DNA from: Trichopria drosophilae
Lineage: Eukaryota > Arthropoda > Insecta > Hymenoptera > Diapriidae
Assembly (NCBI GenBank): GCA_030407085.1
Contig: CM059584.1
Coordinates: 120,504,501-120,568,500, forward strand
Length of the DNA stretch: 64,000 bases
Reading direction: 5' to 3'
A program made the translations under genes and the position numbers. The first letter of the stretch is position 1, and each line of letters opens with the position of its first letter. The notes under the pieces were generated by a model. That model had not been told where the DNA came from. It ran no database searches and was given only the letters and a program-made list of their open reading frames with translations. Shown here piece after piece: positions 36,836-49,303 of the stretch.

Positions 36836-39289
36836 CCGTCTAACTCATTTTATATGTATGTATGTGTATGTTGGTAAAATATAAGTTCTATGTGTAAACA
36901 AAGATTTAAAAAAAAACAATAACTTTTCAAATCTGTCAAAAATCGTAAAAATTTGTCGGTTCACTAGTATGAGAGAAAAAAATAACCACAGTTCCGATCA
37001 TTTCACTAGTGTGAGGTTCTACTCAATATTTGAAATGGCCACTGCTTTGTGCAATTCTGACTGTAAATTGCATTACAATAATTAGAGTAATTTTCTTAAA
37101 GTAGTTAATTGCACTTGAAATGTAAGTGTTAGTTTAGCTAAATTCCAAAAAATTATTCCAATATTTAACTACAACGGGAGTAAAAAAGAATTACGTTTTT
37201 AGTTTTAGTAAATTAGTTGTTGAGTTTTCGTTAGTATTTTCATTTAAGTTAATCAATTTATTCAAATGTTTAGTTAATTTTTTGTCGCTTTCATGAAACT
37301 TATAAAATTTATTGCAACTAATGAAACGTTGTCGCGGACCTATTTAACTACTTGAAGTAGTTGAAATGTAGTAAAATCTAGAATTTTTTACAGTGTCTAA
37401 TAGAGATATTGAAATTCATTCCTTGCTTGGAACTACGTAATTACAAAAGTAGTTTTTATTGCTTTTCGATTCTTCCGAAAATTAAAACTTCCCAAAGGTA
37501 GTTCAATTTGTCTATTTGATCTTTTCAACGTAACAAATCCAATTATTCTTTGGTAGTTGACATTAAAGTAATACAAATAACTACTTTTGTACTTAAGCAA
37601 CTTCTAATAAGCAGTTAGCTATACTATTCGGAATGGAGTTAGTAAATAGTTTAGTTATACTTTCGAAAATAAGTGGTTAAGATCAAATTTACATTTATAT
37701 GCAATTTAGTTAATGTAACTAAATGTGAAGTCATCGAACGAGAGTTAAAATTAGTCGACCCAAATTTTAAGCAAAAATTAGTGTATATGTCAGTAAATAG
37801 TAATGAAGTAGTAAATTTTAAACATCAACGTGCTTCCTAAATCTGAATTAATAAAGAAGTACTTATATAAAATAAAAAGTGGGTTACTGCGACTTAGGTA
37901 ATATTTCTGTATATTATATTAATTAATTACTGCATGTAACAAAAATTCTACTAGCAAAAAAGTTGATTCTCCTAATCTAATAGTAATACGTAACATTTGG
38001 CTAATGTAACAGTAGTTTTCCTGTTTTATTAATGTGAGTAATCGAGTTTTCGTATTTGAATGAATTATTTTTAAATAATTCAAATTTAGAGATTAAACAA
38101 AAACTGCTGAAAAAATGATGCTCAAAGACTTAGCATTCGCAAATATATTTCCTACGATCCTTATTTAATACAAAACTCAAGTAAATTTGTTGAAATACAA
38201 TAATTTTAAATACTTCGTATCTAAGTTTTCATCGAATTTTGAAATGAAAGTCTTAAGAGAATTAAGTAAGTTCTATAAATGTGGTTACGTACTCATCTTA
38301 CTTTACATGTTTAAGTGTGATATTTGAAATGTTTTAGTGAGCAAATTAGATGGAATTTTGCAACTGTTTTTGATCAATTTTCCCGTGTTTTTTTCTTCTG
38401 AAATCTGCATATATTACAATTCAGATTGGTTGTAAAAAGTCTGGAAAAATGAATTATAATTATGAAAAAAGGTGGAATTTTTTTACGACTTAAAAATAAC
38501 AGAAAACTAAATAAATTCTAATTAGCAATACTTACTGATCTTGTTTAATAAATATTACATAAGACTATAACAAAATTTACTGCATATTTTTTTAGTGCAT
38601 GCAATTAAATTGATTATAATTTAGTTAATTAAATTCCAACTAGTCGGCTTAACTAAATGCTGTTGTACAGACACTAAATGTGTAGTTCGCAGAGGGTAAT
38701 TAATAAATTTCCTTTTAACACTACTAAACATATCAGGAGATCCCATGTTACATTAACTATACATAAAAAAGTTACTATTTTGACTAAATCTTATTAACAT
38801 GTCGTATTGTTTTAGCAAATTTACCCGTTTTCTTTTATTTCTTCGTAGTGAATTCTCGTATTCGACATGCAAAACAGTTGATTCCATAAAATAGCGAATT
38901 TTTAGAGTTTATATCAAATCACTGAATCCAGATAGTTAAGTTCAACATTTGGATATAAAACTCGCTACGAAATATAAAATTTTTATAGTTTAGAGATGTA
39001 TTTTATGGTAGTCACTCCAACCGATAAAATGCAATCGTGGATTTACTGAACTAAGACTGTTAAAAATTAGAAAATTTAGTAAGAATTGGAGTAAAATCCG
39101 AAATACTAAATGATACAAACGACAAAAAATAAAACAGGGAAGCGCAACTAATTCCTAGATAAGACTATCCTAACTGATGTGCATTAATCACGATAATTCG
39201 AAACATTAGGTTTCACAGTCGAAATATTTCTGGATTAACAGCTTTTAGAAAAGTGTAACGTCAGTTGATCAATCTTCATAACATCGGAA
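36836..39289. other. AT-rich DNA with many TAGTTAACTA-like motifs
   Basis: Between about 37070 and 38780 the motifs TTTAGTTAA, AACTACTT and TAGTAAAT recur in both orientations, including AACTACTTGAAGTAGTT near 37345. They look like debris of small foldbacks whose limits can no longer be drawn. Confidence 0.35.
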
Positions 39290-39640
39290 AATTAAAAAGC
39301 GACCGATACGCGTCGTGGGAGAGAGGGATAGAGTGTCTGCCAAAAAGAGAGAAAAAAAAGGAAATATCGAAAGGGAGTCGGGGTCGTATGGGATTTTAAG
39401 GGGGTAGATCACCCTTGTACTATGAACCATTCACTCCTGAGCGTAGGTACGTTGCCCGTGCCCTCATAATTGCGTGAATTGACAGAATGTTGGGTCGTAA
39501 AAAAATCGAAGAAACGGGAAAGGGAAAAATCGTAAGCTCGTCATCGAACGGCTTCGCCGATCAAACAGATGTTTCGTGAACGGCGATGAACAGGAAGAAC
39601 TAATCTACTCTAATACTTTCGTCAAATTTAAATTTCACGG
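39290..39640. promoter_or_regulatory. GC-richer island 2
   Basis: The segment is markedly less AT-rich than its neighbours and begins with a purine-rich part (GGGAGAGAGGGATAGAG, AAAGGGAGTCGGGGTCG). It then has CCTGAGCGTAGGTACG, CTCATAATTGCGTGAATTG (a homeodomain-type core) and CGAACGGCTTCGCCGATC. No foldback arm or good frame was found. It could be an enhancer or promoter. This rests only on composition. Confidence 0.3.
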
Positions 39641-41436
39641 CTTCAAATCCGATGTTTGGGATTGTGTTTTGTGCAAGAAAAAAAAAACATAATGGCCTTT
39701 TTTTCTTAAAAAAAGCCATTAAAAATCGTACAATTTATGTATTTGGATCAGGGAAATATTTCTCAAAGAAAAATATTTGTTTAGAAAATAAGTACGTATA
39801 TTTTGACTTATTTTTGGATTACGTGACATTTGTTGTCAATTGTATTCCAAAGATTGTTCTAAAATCATTTTTGAAAAATTCTAGAAATAAAATGAATTTT
39901 GTTTTACAAAAATTATGAAATATTACATTATCAACATACATTTGATATGTTGTTTTTTTACTACATGACTTTTTAGGTATAGTATTACAATGGCTGATTC
40001 TAACAAAATCTCGAAATTGATGTACTTAACGAATTTTAAAACTATTTTTTATTAATTAAAGTAACTAGATGTGCATATGGTATGAAACAAATATTTGTTA
40101 TATGAAAAAATGATAGATTCAAGAAAGTACCCTGAAAATAATTCCCTCACTATGTCCCTACTGCTAAATTCGAAGAGAATCATTAACCTCAACTTTAATT
40201 AACTTTAATCGTAAAAGTCCTTACTTATTGTTTGTTATCTTATTTTTTACTCAAATGGGATACTATTAACTGTACCTACATGAGTTTATAGTTTAAAAAA
40301 TGCAATTTGAAATATTTTTAAATATAATTCAAAATTTGTCCGTAAAAAATAGAACATTCCCTCCCTGTTTTAAAACAGTGTGATTGAAGCTAATTTGACA
40401 ACTTTTTTGAATATTACATTTTTTAAAGTCATTCTCTCATGTAACATCAAAAGGTAAGCGTTGCTTTATTTAATAACCATAGTATATTTGTATATATTTC
40501 CAGTAGTAATAAAGTACTGTACACAGTTGGTAAGAAAATAAGGTTAAGTTTATAAACTTCTGGCAAGTTGGTTTCGTTTTGTCATTCCCTTATCATTCTC
40601 TCATAACATTTTTTGACGAGGGAATGATGTATTTTCTAATAAGTATAAGATATTTATATTTGTTTCATTGGTTTCGGTACTATGAAAATTCAATAATAAG
40701 TTGAACAAAAAATTATCAACTCGATAAAGTTAAATTCGACTTTTTCGAGAACCAACCATTTGTTGAATATGATGATGAAAAATGTGTCTAAAGACTAAAA
40801 TAAGTTAAAAAAAAAACTAGTAATGCATTGGTACAATTCTACTAACCTGAAAATGATGACTGTTGTTCAAAAATATACTAAATGAATTAATTTTCATTAG
40901 TATCTTAATGTCGAATTTCCATCTTTTATTATTTAACTAATACAGAGTTGGAAACGACGTATGAAATAAGTTCAATTCGATTATTATCTGAAGAGGGCCA
41001 AAATACCCGAACCAAATTGTAAATGAATTGGGGCACGAAAGGTAAAAAAAGTTCCAAGAATATCTTATTCCAAATGTAAAAAAATGTATAAACGCATTAA
41101 TGTCATTTTGGTCATTTATTGATCTACTGATTTATTTTATTTCTATTTTTTTTAATATTAAATCCAGTGGCTGTACTAAATGAAAATTAGTTGATTTATG
41201 AAATCGATTGAAATAATTATTTCGATAGTGCCTCAACGTTTGTTCTATGAAGGTGAGGGTCATTCTCTTTGGTACAACAAATATTTTGCACAATCTCACG
41301 TACACTGTGTAAACAATTTTTTATTACATACGCCCAAAAGTAGTAAATCGTAAAACAATGCACAGGAGAAAAATATTATTCAAGTTTAAATTAATTTTTT
41401 TCTTCTATTTAGTGTCAGCTAAGTGCAAATTGAAGA
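39641..41436. other. AT-rich DNA, nothing recognised
   Basis: A weak ATTCCCTC motif recurs at 40140, 40365 and, inverted, 40620, but no clear arms could be aligned. No gene is supported. Confidence 0.45.
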
Positions 41437-41621
41437 AGTGCACTAAATTTTGTAACTAATTATTATTTTATGGAATTAGTTAAGAAAGATTTGCTTTGAA
41501 GAAGTTAAGCAATGGATTTTTTCATTTTATATTGCGAAAAGTAATAAATTAACATCAGAAAAAACATGATACTTTTTGTATTTTCAATTAATAAATAATT
41601 AGTTACAAAATTTAGTGCACT
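41437..41621. repeat. 185-bp foldback with perfect 28-bp ends
   Basis: The left end AGTGCACTAAATTTTGTAAC continues TAATTATT. The right end is its exact inverse over 28 bases (41594-41621). The rest of the interior is not clearly paired. This is a typical miniature-element layout, and no coding is possible. Confidence 0.85.
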
Positions 41622-42467
41622 CCTTTTTGGTTTATTGTCTTTACGAAACCTAATTATAGGTTTGTTAAGTAATCATAATACAACATACGTTATGTAAAAA
41701 CAATGTGAGGAACTAAAAATTTATAAATTATACGAAGAGCCGAAATATTAGGACCAGGAGGATGATTCTATGAGATAGACTGACATTTAGTTTTACAAGT
41801 GAAAGTAAAACTAAAAAAATAAATATTCGAACAAAATAAAAGATAGAAACTAAAGTAAGACGTTTTTACATAACAATGATAGGCTAATCAGATATCGTAA
41901 AATTTCAAAAGCAATACCACACCGTGCACGTTTACAAATAATTTTTAGACTATTTGAAGTAACATTGTTAAATACCAGAACGTATTGAATGAAAATGGGT
42001 TCTTTAGGAGTATAGAAAAATAAATCCTAAAACGTAACGTTAGAAGTAAAAAACATAACAATAAAATCGGCCCAACCTTATTTAAAATTAAAATTCGATT
42101 ACAATAGATGAGAAATAATGTATTGAATTTCGCTCCAGATTATTTGTTCATCAAACATACACGCGAGTGATGCTTGAATAGATTCTATCTCGAACCGAAC
42201 AAGGCGTCCCAATAAAGGTTAAAATATTCAAGAAATATATATTAATCAATCAATGGCGTACATCAATGGCGCGTGCAGCTGTTAGAAGAACGTGGCCTTT
42301 TCTATATGATACACATAGACGTTATCGGTTATCCCGAAATATTTTAAAATGACAAGCATGGCTAAAACGAGCTTTTATTACATACGTTATGTCGCGTATT
42401 AGAAATTAATTATTGGTCTACAATTAATTTCAATACCTTAAAAAATGTATACACTTAATACAGCACA
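41622..42467. other. AT-rich DNA, nothing recognised
   Basis: No supported feature. Confidence 0.5.
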
Positions 42468-43375
42468 CACTCAGAAAAAAAGTAGTTGAAATGATCATTT
42501 TTTTTACTATTAATCATAGTGTAAAATGAGGACTAAGCATGGTAATAGTTAAAAAAATAACTATTCTGAAATAGTACAGTTTAACTATTGTTTCATGGTT
42601 CAAAATGTTAGTTATCATAATAGACAAATAGACTCAACTATTTTGAAATTGTCATAAAAAATATGGAAAGAAGTCAATATTTACTTTTTAAAAATATTTG
42701 TAAACTGTATATCATATGAAAAGTCCACGTTTCTCCCTTCGTTTTTTGTTTAAGATAAACAAGGAAATAAAGATAAAAACAACAAATTAATACTGCGTTA
42801 ATTTTGTAAATGTCACACTCTAGCCAGTTAAAAAATATATTATGCAATGTCATTATAAACACAAATTTCAATGTCGTGTAATTAGTCTATAATAGATGCT
42901 CGTGCGTATAAGACATGCATTATGTATTATCATATCATGAAGTCCGACGATCCTTCTTGTGACCAAATGAAAATCCACTTCAATAATGGGAGCAACGGGC
43001 TCGAAGAAAAAAAGCTGCGAACGCGGCGTCGCCACCTGGAGGCATCAAAACACACGGAGTACGCCAGTCTTTACTATGGATTTATAGTAGACACAAACTT
43101 TAACTATGAATAACAGTAAATATAAAGATTTACTACGAGACATAGTGAGAAATGAGGACTGCACTAGATTATTGTTATTTTAACTATATTTGTCATATTT
43201 ATTTAAATCATTCTAACGTAGTTGATATTTTTAACTATGAAGAGATAGTTGGTGTAACAAAATTATAGTAAAATGGACTATAAAAGTCGTAAATTTAACT
43301 ATTTTTTATAGTAGTTTAACTATATTTTTCCAACTATGTGATATAGTCAATTTAACTATGGATTTTTTCTCAGTG
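42468..43375. repeat. 0.9-kb foldback with CACTSAGAAAAAA ends
   Basis: The left end CACTCAGAAAAAAAGTAG is mirrored by the right end TTTTTTCTCAGTG. Inside, AACTATT and TAGTT motifs are iterated on both sides (ATAGTTAAAAAAATAACTAT on the left, AACTATTTTTTATAGTAG on the right). The unpaired middle (about 42890-43090) is less AT-rich, with GCGGCGTCGCCACCTGGAG and a 63-codon plus-strand frame rich in charged residues. The frame could be captured host DNA but has no recognised domain. Confidence 0.65.
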
Positions 43376-43971
43376 CACTACATGAAGAGTGTTGAAGTTA
43401 CACAAAATTTCAATGTTCAATGTGGCAGACGTAATGGCAAGAGTAATAGCAAAAATGGTCTCTTACAGAATGCCCACTTTTAGTATTCAAAATTATTGCT
43501 TTGCGCTGTTTTTTGTTACTTTGCAAAAAAAATTTTTGCATATAGATATTCTGAACTTTTGATTGTCTTACATCGTCCATGTCAAAGATTTAAATTTAAT
43601 TCTATATCGATTTTGTGTACGTCTCTGTTAAAGTTACTGAAGTTTTATTATTCATCATTGATTCAGTATTTGTATTTCATCTACAATTTTTCATAAATGT
43701 GTGACTTCAGAAAGTTTCATAGCAACATATTGTAAGGAGGATCAGTGTAATCTTGTAATTTGGCTAATTCCAATGATTATGACAGGACAAAAAGAACAAA
43801 CCGACTAAAAAGCACGCGACAAAACGATAAAAAAACACACGACAAAAAGACGCATGTGCACAAAAAAGATAACAAAATTTTAAATACAATTTTTGTGGAA
43901 GAAAATATGTCGTTATTGCAGAAATAATGCTTTTCCAAAATCTGTTGTGATTATTTGTGGATTATGTCATT

Positions 43972-44334
43972 GGTGCACAAAAAAACCCGATAAATCACAA
44001 AACAGACACTTAAAAAACCCGATATTAAAAAATCAAATATTTCAAAAAACAGATATTCAAAAACCAAACATTTCCAAACACAGATATTAAATAACAAGAT
44101 TATTTAAGATTACGGAGGGTGTTTGAAATCTTTAGAAATTTCCAAACTATGGCATTTTAACATCTAATGCAATGGGTATTAAAAAAACAGACTTTCAAAA
44201 TATGTGTGCTTTTTGAATGTCTGTTTCTGGAAATGTCTGGTTTTTGAATGTCTGTTTTTTGAAGTGTCTGGTTTTTGAATGTCGGGTTTTTGAAGTGTCT
44301 GTTTTATGATTTGTAGGATTTTTGAGGAGCACCC
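43972..44334. repeat. GGTGCACC-family foldback, copy A
   Basis: The left end GGTGCACAAAAAAACCCGATA is followed by AATCACAAAACAGACACTT. The right end is the inverse, ending AAGTGTCTGTTTTATGATTT and TTTTTGAGGAGCACCC. About 80 unpaired bases lie in the middle. It is the same family as 952-1102. Confidence 0.75.
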
Positions 44335-44372
44335 AAATATACTTATGCAGAGAAATGAACGTCTACAATTAC

Positions 44373-44587
44373 GGTGCACCTCAAAAACCCGACAAATCAC
44401 AAAACAGACACTTCCAAAAACTAGGCATTTAAAAAAAACATACATTCAAAAACCAGACATTTCAAAATACACCTGATATTTTAAAATGCTGACATATTTG
44501 GAAAGCCTGTTTTTAGAAATATCTGGTTTTTGAATGTCGGGTTTTTAAAGTGTCTACTTTGTGGTTTGTTGGGTTTTTGAGGTGGGT
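44373..44587. repeat. GGTGCACC-family foldback, copy B
   Basis: The left end GGTGCACCTCAAAAACCCGA is mirrored by the right end TTGGGTTTTTGAGGTGGGTC. It starts only 38 bases after copy A. A third, right-half-like remnant with GGATTTTTTAATGTCTAG follows at 44598-44640. Confidence 0.75.
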
Positions 44588-44948
44588 CCTTAAATGTTGG
44601 ATTTTTTAATGTCTAGTTTTTAATGTCTGTTTAATAGTTTTTTAATTTTAGTTTTTAACGTATATTTCCATCCGTATTGTTATATTTTTTATGTACTAGT
44701 CTGTACACTGAAGGTAGAATTTTGTTATTTATTGATCCGTGAATTACACTTGCTTAAATATTAATGGCACGTTTTTAAATGTACCGATTAAATAACGCTT
44801 TATTGTCATTGTCATGTAGCAAAAATTCTTCATTGTTTTATTTAGTATCTTGTTGTCGCAGTGTCTATTTATTGTAGTGACTTTTCATGGCTGTGTCTTT
44901 TGTCGTGTGTTTTTTTATCTTAGGTTTTTTTATTTTTGGCTTTTTGTC

Positions 44949-45532
44949 ATATAACCTGCAATGATATTGGCGTTTGGCATGTTTCCAAATATTACAAATA
45001 TTTAATTTTTTATTGACAAGCCATTCGTTATGCCAAAATGATCAGTTTCCGTGTGTATAAAAGAATGTCAGCTGTATATGATAAACATATTCAAAAACTC
45101 GATATACTATTGATATACTCGATATACAATCTTCCAAACATAATTTTTTTCATAATTTAGTCAAGAATTCTCTCCTCGCATACATCGTTCTTATTTACGT
45201 ATACTTTTTATATAAATGAATGTGAGACATTCTGCCATTCAAGAAGTAGTCTGGTTAAAGGAACGAGTTCAGGGATATAGAAAGTGAAAACCTGTACAAA
45301 TGTGCGGGTGGTTCCTTACCCTTAGAGAGTGAAAAGAATATACAAATAAATTTAATAAAAGGCAACATATATGTGTTATAAAATCACAATGCGATGATCA
45401 TAACACGACGTTGCTAAGTATTGAACAATTTTTTATATCTACATTAAAATTACGATTGGATCCAAACATTATAAATATGCATTTAAAACTACTTTTAACT
45501 GTTAAGTCAAATAAATGTATTTTTACACTCGT
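44949..45532. other. AT-rich DNA, nothing recognised
   Basis: No supported feature. Confidence 0.5.
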
Positions 45533-45733
45533 ACACTGAAACAAAATTAGTAATTTTTACTAAATATGTGGTTGCCGATTAGCACCTAAATATTTAGTTA
45601 ATGCAGCGACAAATTGATATCGATTCAACAGCATTTAGTTAATTCGACTAAAATGTAGTTGGCATTACTTAATATTTGTCTGCTAGAGGTAACCACATAT
45701 TTGATAAATATTACTAATTTTTCTTCTCAGTGT
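45533..45733. repeat. 201-bp foldback with ACACTGA ends
   Basis: The left end ACACTGAAACAAAATTAGTA and the block ATATGTGGTTGCC are mirrored by GGTAACCACATATTTG and the right end TTACTAATTTTTCTTCTCAG-TGT. The middle also pairs (AGCATTTAGTTAA and TTTAGTTAATGC). After its right end, ATTTGATGGACGTCTTT is shared in inverse with 60949-60980. Confidence 0.8.
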
Positions 45734-48179
45734 AACTAAATATTTGATGGACGTCTTTGAAGAGCAAATCACGAAGTTTTTGTGATGCTAACTTTTAAAT
45801 TTTCTAGCAAATTTTTTCGTCTGACCGAAACTCGTCTGCTCTATCACAAATAATTCACAAATACAATTTATTTGTTATTCTAATCATATTAAAATTCTAT
45901 TCATTTACTACAAAATATTTTTTTTCGGTATTAGTATATATTAAGAAATCTTTATAATAAACTGTATGCTACCATGAACAAACAGTAAGAGCTTTCAATG
46001 TGTGGATCACAACACAACGTTTTTTCAAAACGACACCACTTCTTTCTATACAACTGATTGGGTATTTTAATTAAATTAGGTTCGAATCATTTTAAATAAA
46101 TAAAGCAATTTTTTTATTTAAAACTCATTCTTTCCAACAATTGTAAACCGCAATAACTAAGATTTAATTGTTTTTATCCTCTTTAGTAGATTTTCTTTGC
46201 ATGAAAATTTACAATAATTACTCAGGAAAAATTGATTATAGATTAACAGTCATATTGAACAGAAACAGCCTCCTAATTATAATATGAGTTTGTAACATTC
46301 GTAATTAATTTTGATTATTCTAGAGTTTAAATGATTAAACCTGATTTGTATTTTTCTTTTGCGTACGCAGTATCGAAGTTAATAATGACAGTAACTCAAT
46401 TTTTGTGCTTTTAATGTAAGAATTTATTCTTTTCTCGGAATTGATGTCTTGTATGCTATTAGTAAGATTGTTTCATGTTTATGAAAATCTATATTTTTTA
46501 TTTAAATTTTTAAAAATTGTTAGAGCGACAATCATTAATTGATTCGCCAAATGATGAATTGCTACAATTCTTTACAATTCACGTAATGAAGATACTTCTT
46601 TAAAAAGTTGATAATTATGTCTACTTTATTATTTAAAAAAAATTATTATTAGCTTTCATTTAATCGTTAGACTTGATTTGATATGATACTTCACATTATA
46701 GTAAATTCTTAAAGCCACAGTTCATGTTTAAGGTAATTTTACAATTTTCAAATATAATTTGTAGTACAATTTGAGTACTATTTGAATGACTTTATCAATT
46801 TACAAACATTTTGTACTGCCTACGCTAAATTCGCTCTTAAGATAAATTTCTTCCTTTGTTTCTTTGAAGTTCAAGAAAGGAATATCAGTCTAGTCATTCT
46901 TCTGATTTCACACGAATACAAACTAATCACTTATCCGACAAAATCAAATCTCTTATCTTTGTTATACACTTACAAAAAAATCTGACTTGTCATCATCTGG
47001 ATGAAAAAATTACAGGTAAAATAGCGACATAAGAAATCACTTTGAACTTAAGTCCCACTCTCCCATTTCATAAGTGTACTTAACCAGGTGATTGAATTTT
47101 ATGATAGGATATCTTAATTTTCTAATATACTGAAATGTAATAGAATTAATTATCATGTGTGTATTCATGTGTCGATATGGAATGAACTGGTGTATGGTTA
47201 GTTCATTTGTCGATCGGTTGGTGGCGCCCAAGTTCGATAACAAAGTAGTTCCGTAATCTACCAGGTAATAGGTCATGGAAATTTTATTTACGATAAAAAA
47301 GTAATCCTGTTTTGGTGAGCTAGGCGATGTCGTGAAGAATAACAGTAACAGTTATATAACCTAACCTAACATTTACATAAATAATTAAAAGATGTCTTTT
47401 TCTATACTGGCTCACTTAACCTTTAGGTACTGATGGGATTTGAGAGTTTTATAGATTTAAAGATATTTTTAAAGCGTTTTACTGTCTAATCAGCCCTTTA
47501 ATATCAACAGGAGGTTTTAGTAGAGGAAGAACAATACTTTCCTACTATCCGAAATTGTTATACAACTGTTTACCTCGAGATTAGGTTAGGGTATACCTCG
47601 GGTTCAGGTTAAGGTTAAATATGTTGTTAAAGTCCGATCATTTTTCCGTGCGAAAATTTGTGGAAATTACAGTTCTGCTAAAATGTAATCTTTTCTGATA
47701 TTTGGAGTTAATCTGAAGTTTAACGGGTTTAAAAGTGTCCAAGTATTACAATTACAAACTCACAACTTTGCAGAAGATTACACCGAAAAATGTTCTACAG
47801 AAATTACTTCGAATGAGCTTACAACAAATTGTCATTACCATGATAAATAAAACAATTAATTGAAGTAAAATTTTTAAATTAATTAAAAACGAATTAGCTA
47901 AATATAAAAGTATTTGGTACTTTCCGGTTATCTATAGATATACCCAAAAATCGTTGAATTTTTCAGTGCGTTCGGCCCTGCAGTGGCGTCGATTCAGTAG
48001 CGTCAGTTTGTGATGCTGGAAAACTTTTTTTCTGTCGCTATAATATATTATTTGAAATTATTTTATCACACATTAGTGTCAAGCGAATTTTAACATCTCC
48101 ATTGTTTCATAATTTATGCATCTTACAAATTACATCAATTAAAAAAAAGAACAATAAATTGAATTCATCCCAAATTGGA
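45734..48179. other. AT-rich DNA, nothing recognised
   Basis: Chance frames only. AACCTAACCTAAC at 47359-47371 is too short to be telomeric. No repeat arms are recognised. Confidence 0.5.
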
Positions 48180-48840
48180 TCCTCCTCACGGGTTTACTGA
48201 ATAAAAAGTTCTCACAAAACTTTCGTTAAAATTTCCAATAAAATGGGGCCATTTGTACAGAAAATTGGTGTATCGAAGAAATTTCCGATAGTTCTCCCCC
48301 AGGATATATTGACGTTTTCGACACATCCCCACGATCCCATCGGGCCGAAACTCATATGCAGGTTATCGTGGTGCTGAAATGGGACCTGCGAAAATTGGCC
48401 GAATTTGACGCCATTTTGAAAAAAAAGCTAGCACCCATTGAAGGCCGAGGGACGAAAGTGGCCGGGGTTAGTCGGACAATGGAATATCAGTCGGGGGTGA
48501 ACGAAAGGGAACGATCGAGCGGAGGTGTACGGGGATGATCCTTTAGCCCTTATGCGTAATACCCATTGGTCAGATCGCTAGCTCGTACTAGCGCTATCGA
48601 TTATTTTCTGTCAATTGGCCTCCGCTGACTGACGTTCGTCGGAGGTGTGGTTTACATGACGAAATTCCCCTCCCATGTAAATTAGCCAGTTCATTGGCGG
48701 ACGCGAACTCCTGCCACTTGTGGCTGTACCCCAATTAGTCCTACGATCGTTAATTACAATGTTCCTCCGCCATTTTTATTTTTCCCTACGTTCGTTAGGG
48801 TGGTGTAATGCCTTAGCTCCCGTGCAGAAACTTGTATAGA
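48180..48840. promoter_or_regulatory. GC/CpG-richer island 3
   Basis: This 650-bp segment is clearly less AT-rich than its neighbours, with CATCGGGCCGAAACTC, GAAGGCCGAGGGACGAAAG, GAACGATCGAGCGGAGG, CTAGCTCGTACTAGCGCTATCGA and CCTCCGCTGACTGACGTTCG. A 60-codon plus-strand frame (48356-48538) is probably incidental. Short inverse pairs such as GGAGGTGT and CCTCCGC occur, but no foldback spans the segment. The best guess is a regulatory element or part of an unrecognised transcript. Confidence 0.33.
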
Positions 48841-48851
48841 ATTCTTATCGA

Positions 48852-48903
48852 TTATATATACATATACATAATATATATATACACAATATATATATATATA
48901 TGT
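48852..48903. repeat. TA/CATA dinucleotide-rich microsatellite
   Basis: Interrupted (TA)n with ACATATACATA and ACACA interruptions directly follows island 3. Confidence 0.85.
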
Positions 48904-49101
48904 ATTCCCTTGCAGCTATCTGAATCTGTTGAATTTTTTTTATTTCAAATAGTAACGCTATATAATATATAGTGCGAAAAACACAGTTGAATTTTCCAGA
49001 AAATGCCTGATTTTACTAATTTAAATATTTAAATATGGAACAAACTAAACAATAAGGATTACTGACAACGTATTTTCCTTAAAACGTTCTCAGGAGTTCC
49101 T

Positions 49102-49303
49102 CAGGATGTCCAAATGTAGTCTTTGATCGTCTTGTTAAGGTCTCCAGGGCTTCAGAAAAATGTCCACATTTATTATAGTCCAGTTAATATCCTTCTGTTC
49201 TGAGGCTATTCGTAGGATATTAAGAGGACGTTAATGATGGACAATCGAACGTTCGGAAAAGCTCTCGAGGAAATCCTCAGAAGGATTACATATGGACAAA
49301 TTC
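49102..49303. repeat. 200-bp foldback element
   Basis: The ends AGGATGTCCAAATGTAGTC and GGATTACATATGGACAAATTC are inverse, and the centre GTCC-GTTAATATCCTTCTG pairs with CGTAGGATATTAAGAGGAC. Intermediate blocks (CCAGGGCTTCAGAA and TTCGGAAAAGCTCTCGAGG) pair more loosely. The turn is near 49203. No coding. Confidence 0.7.

Larger units (their letters stand above)
43787..44948. repeat. Composite palindrome holding GGTGCACC elements
   Basis: The outer left part (43787-43860: GACAAAAAG, then GATAAAAAAACACACGACAA and GCATG) is mirrored by the outer right part (44884-44948: CATGG, TTTTGTCGTGTGTTTTTTTA, CTTTTTGTC). Two or three GGTGCACC elements lie between. A larger foldback therefore seems to have been entered by, or built from, the smaller family. 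The internal iterations of ACCCGACA, AAAACAGACA and AAAACCAGACATT are unlike the rest of the window. Confidence 0.6.

Noticed and set aside
40140..40640. A foldback built on ATTCCCTC motifs
   Set aside because: The motif recurs, but flanking bases could not be aligned into arms.
47359..47371. Telomere-like AACCTAACCTAAC
   Set aside because: Only two units, in the middle of ordinary DNA.
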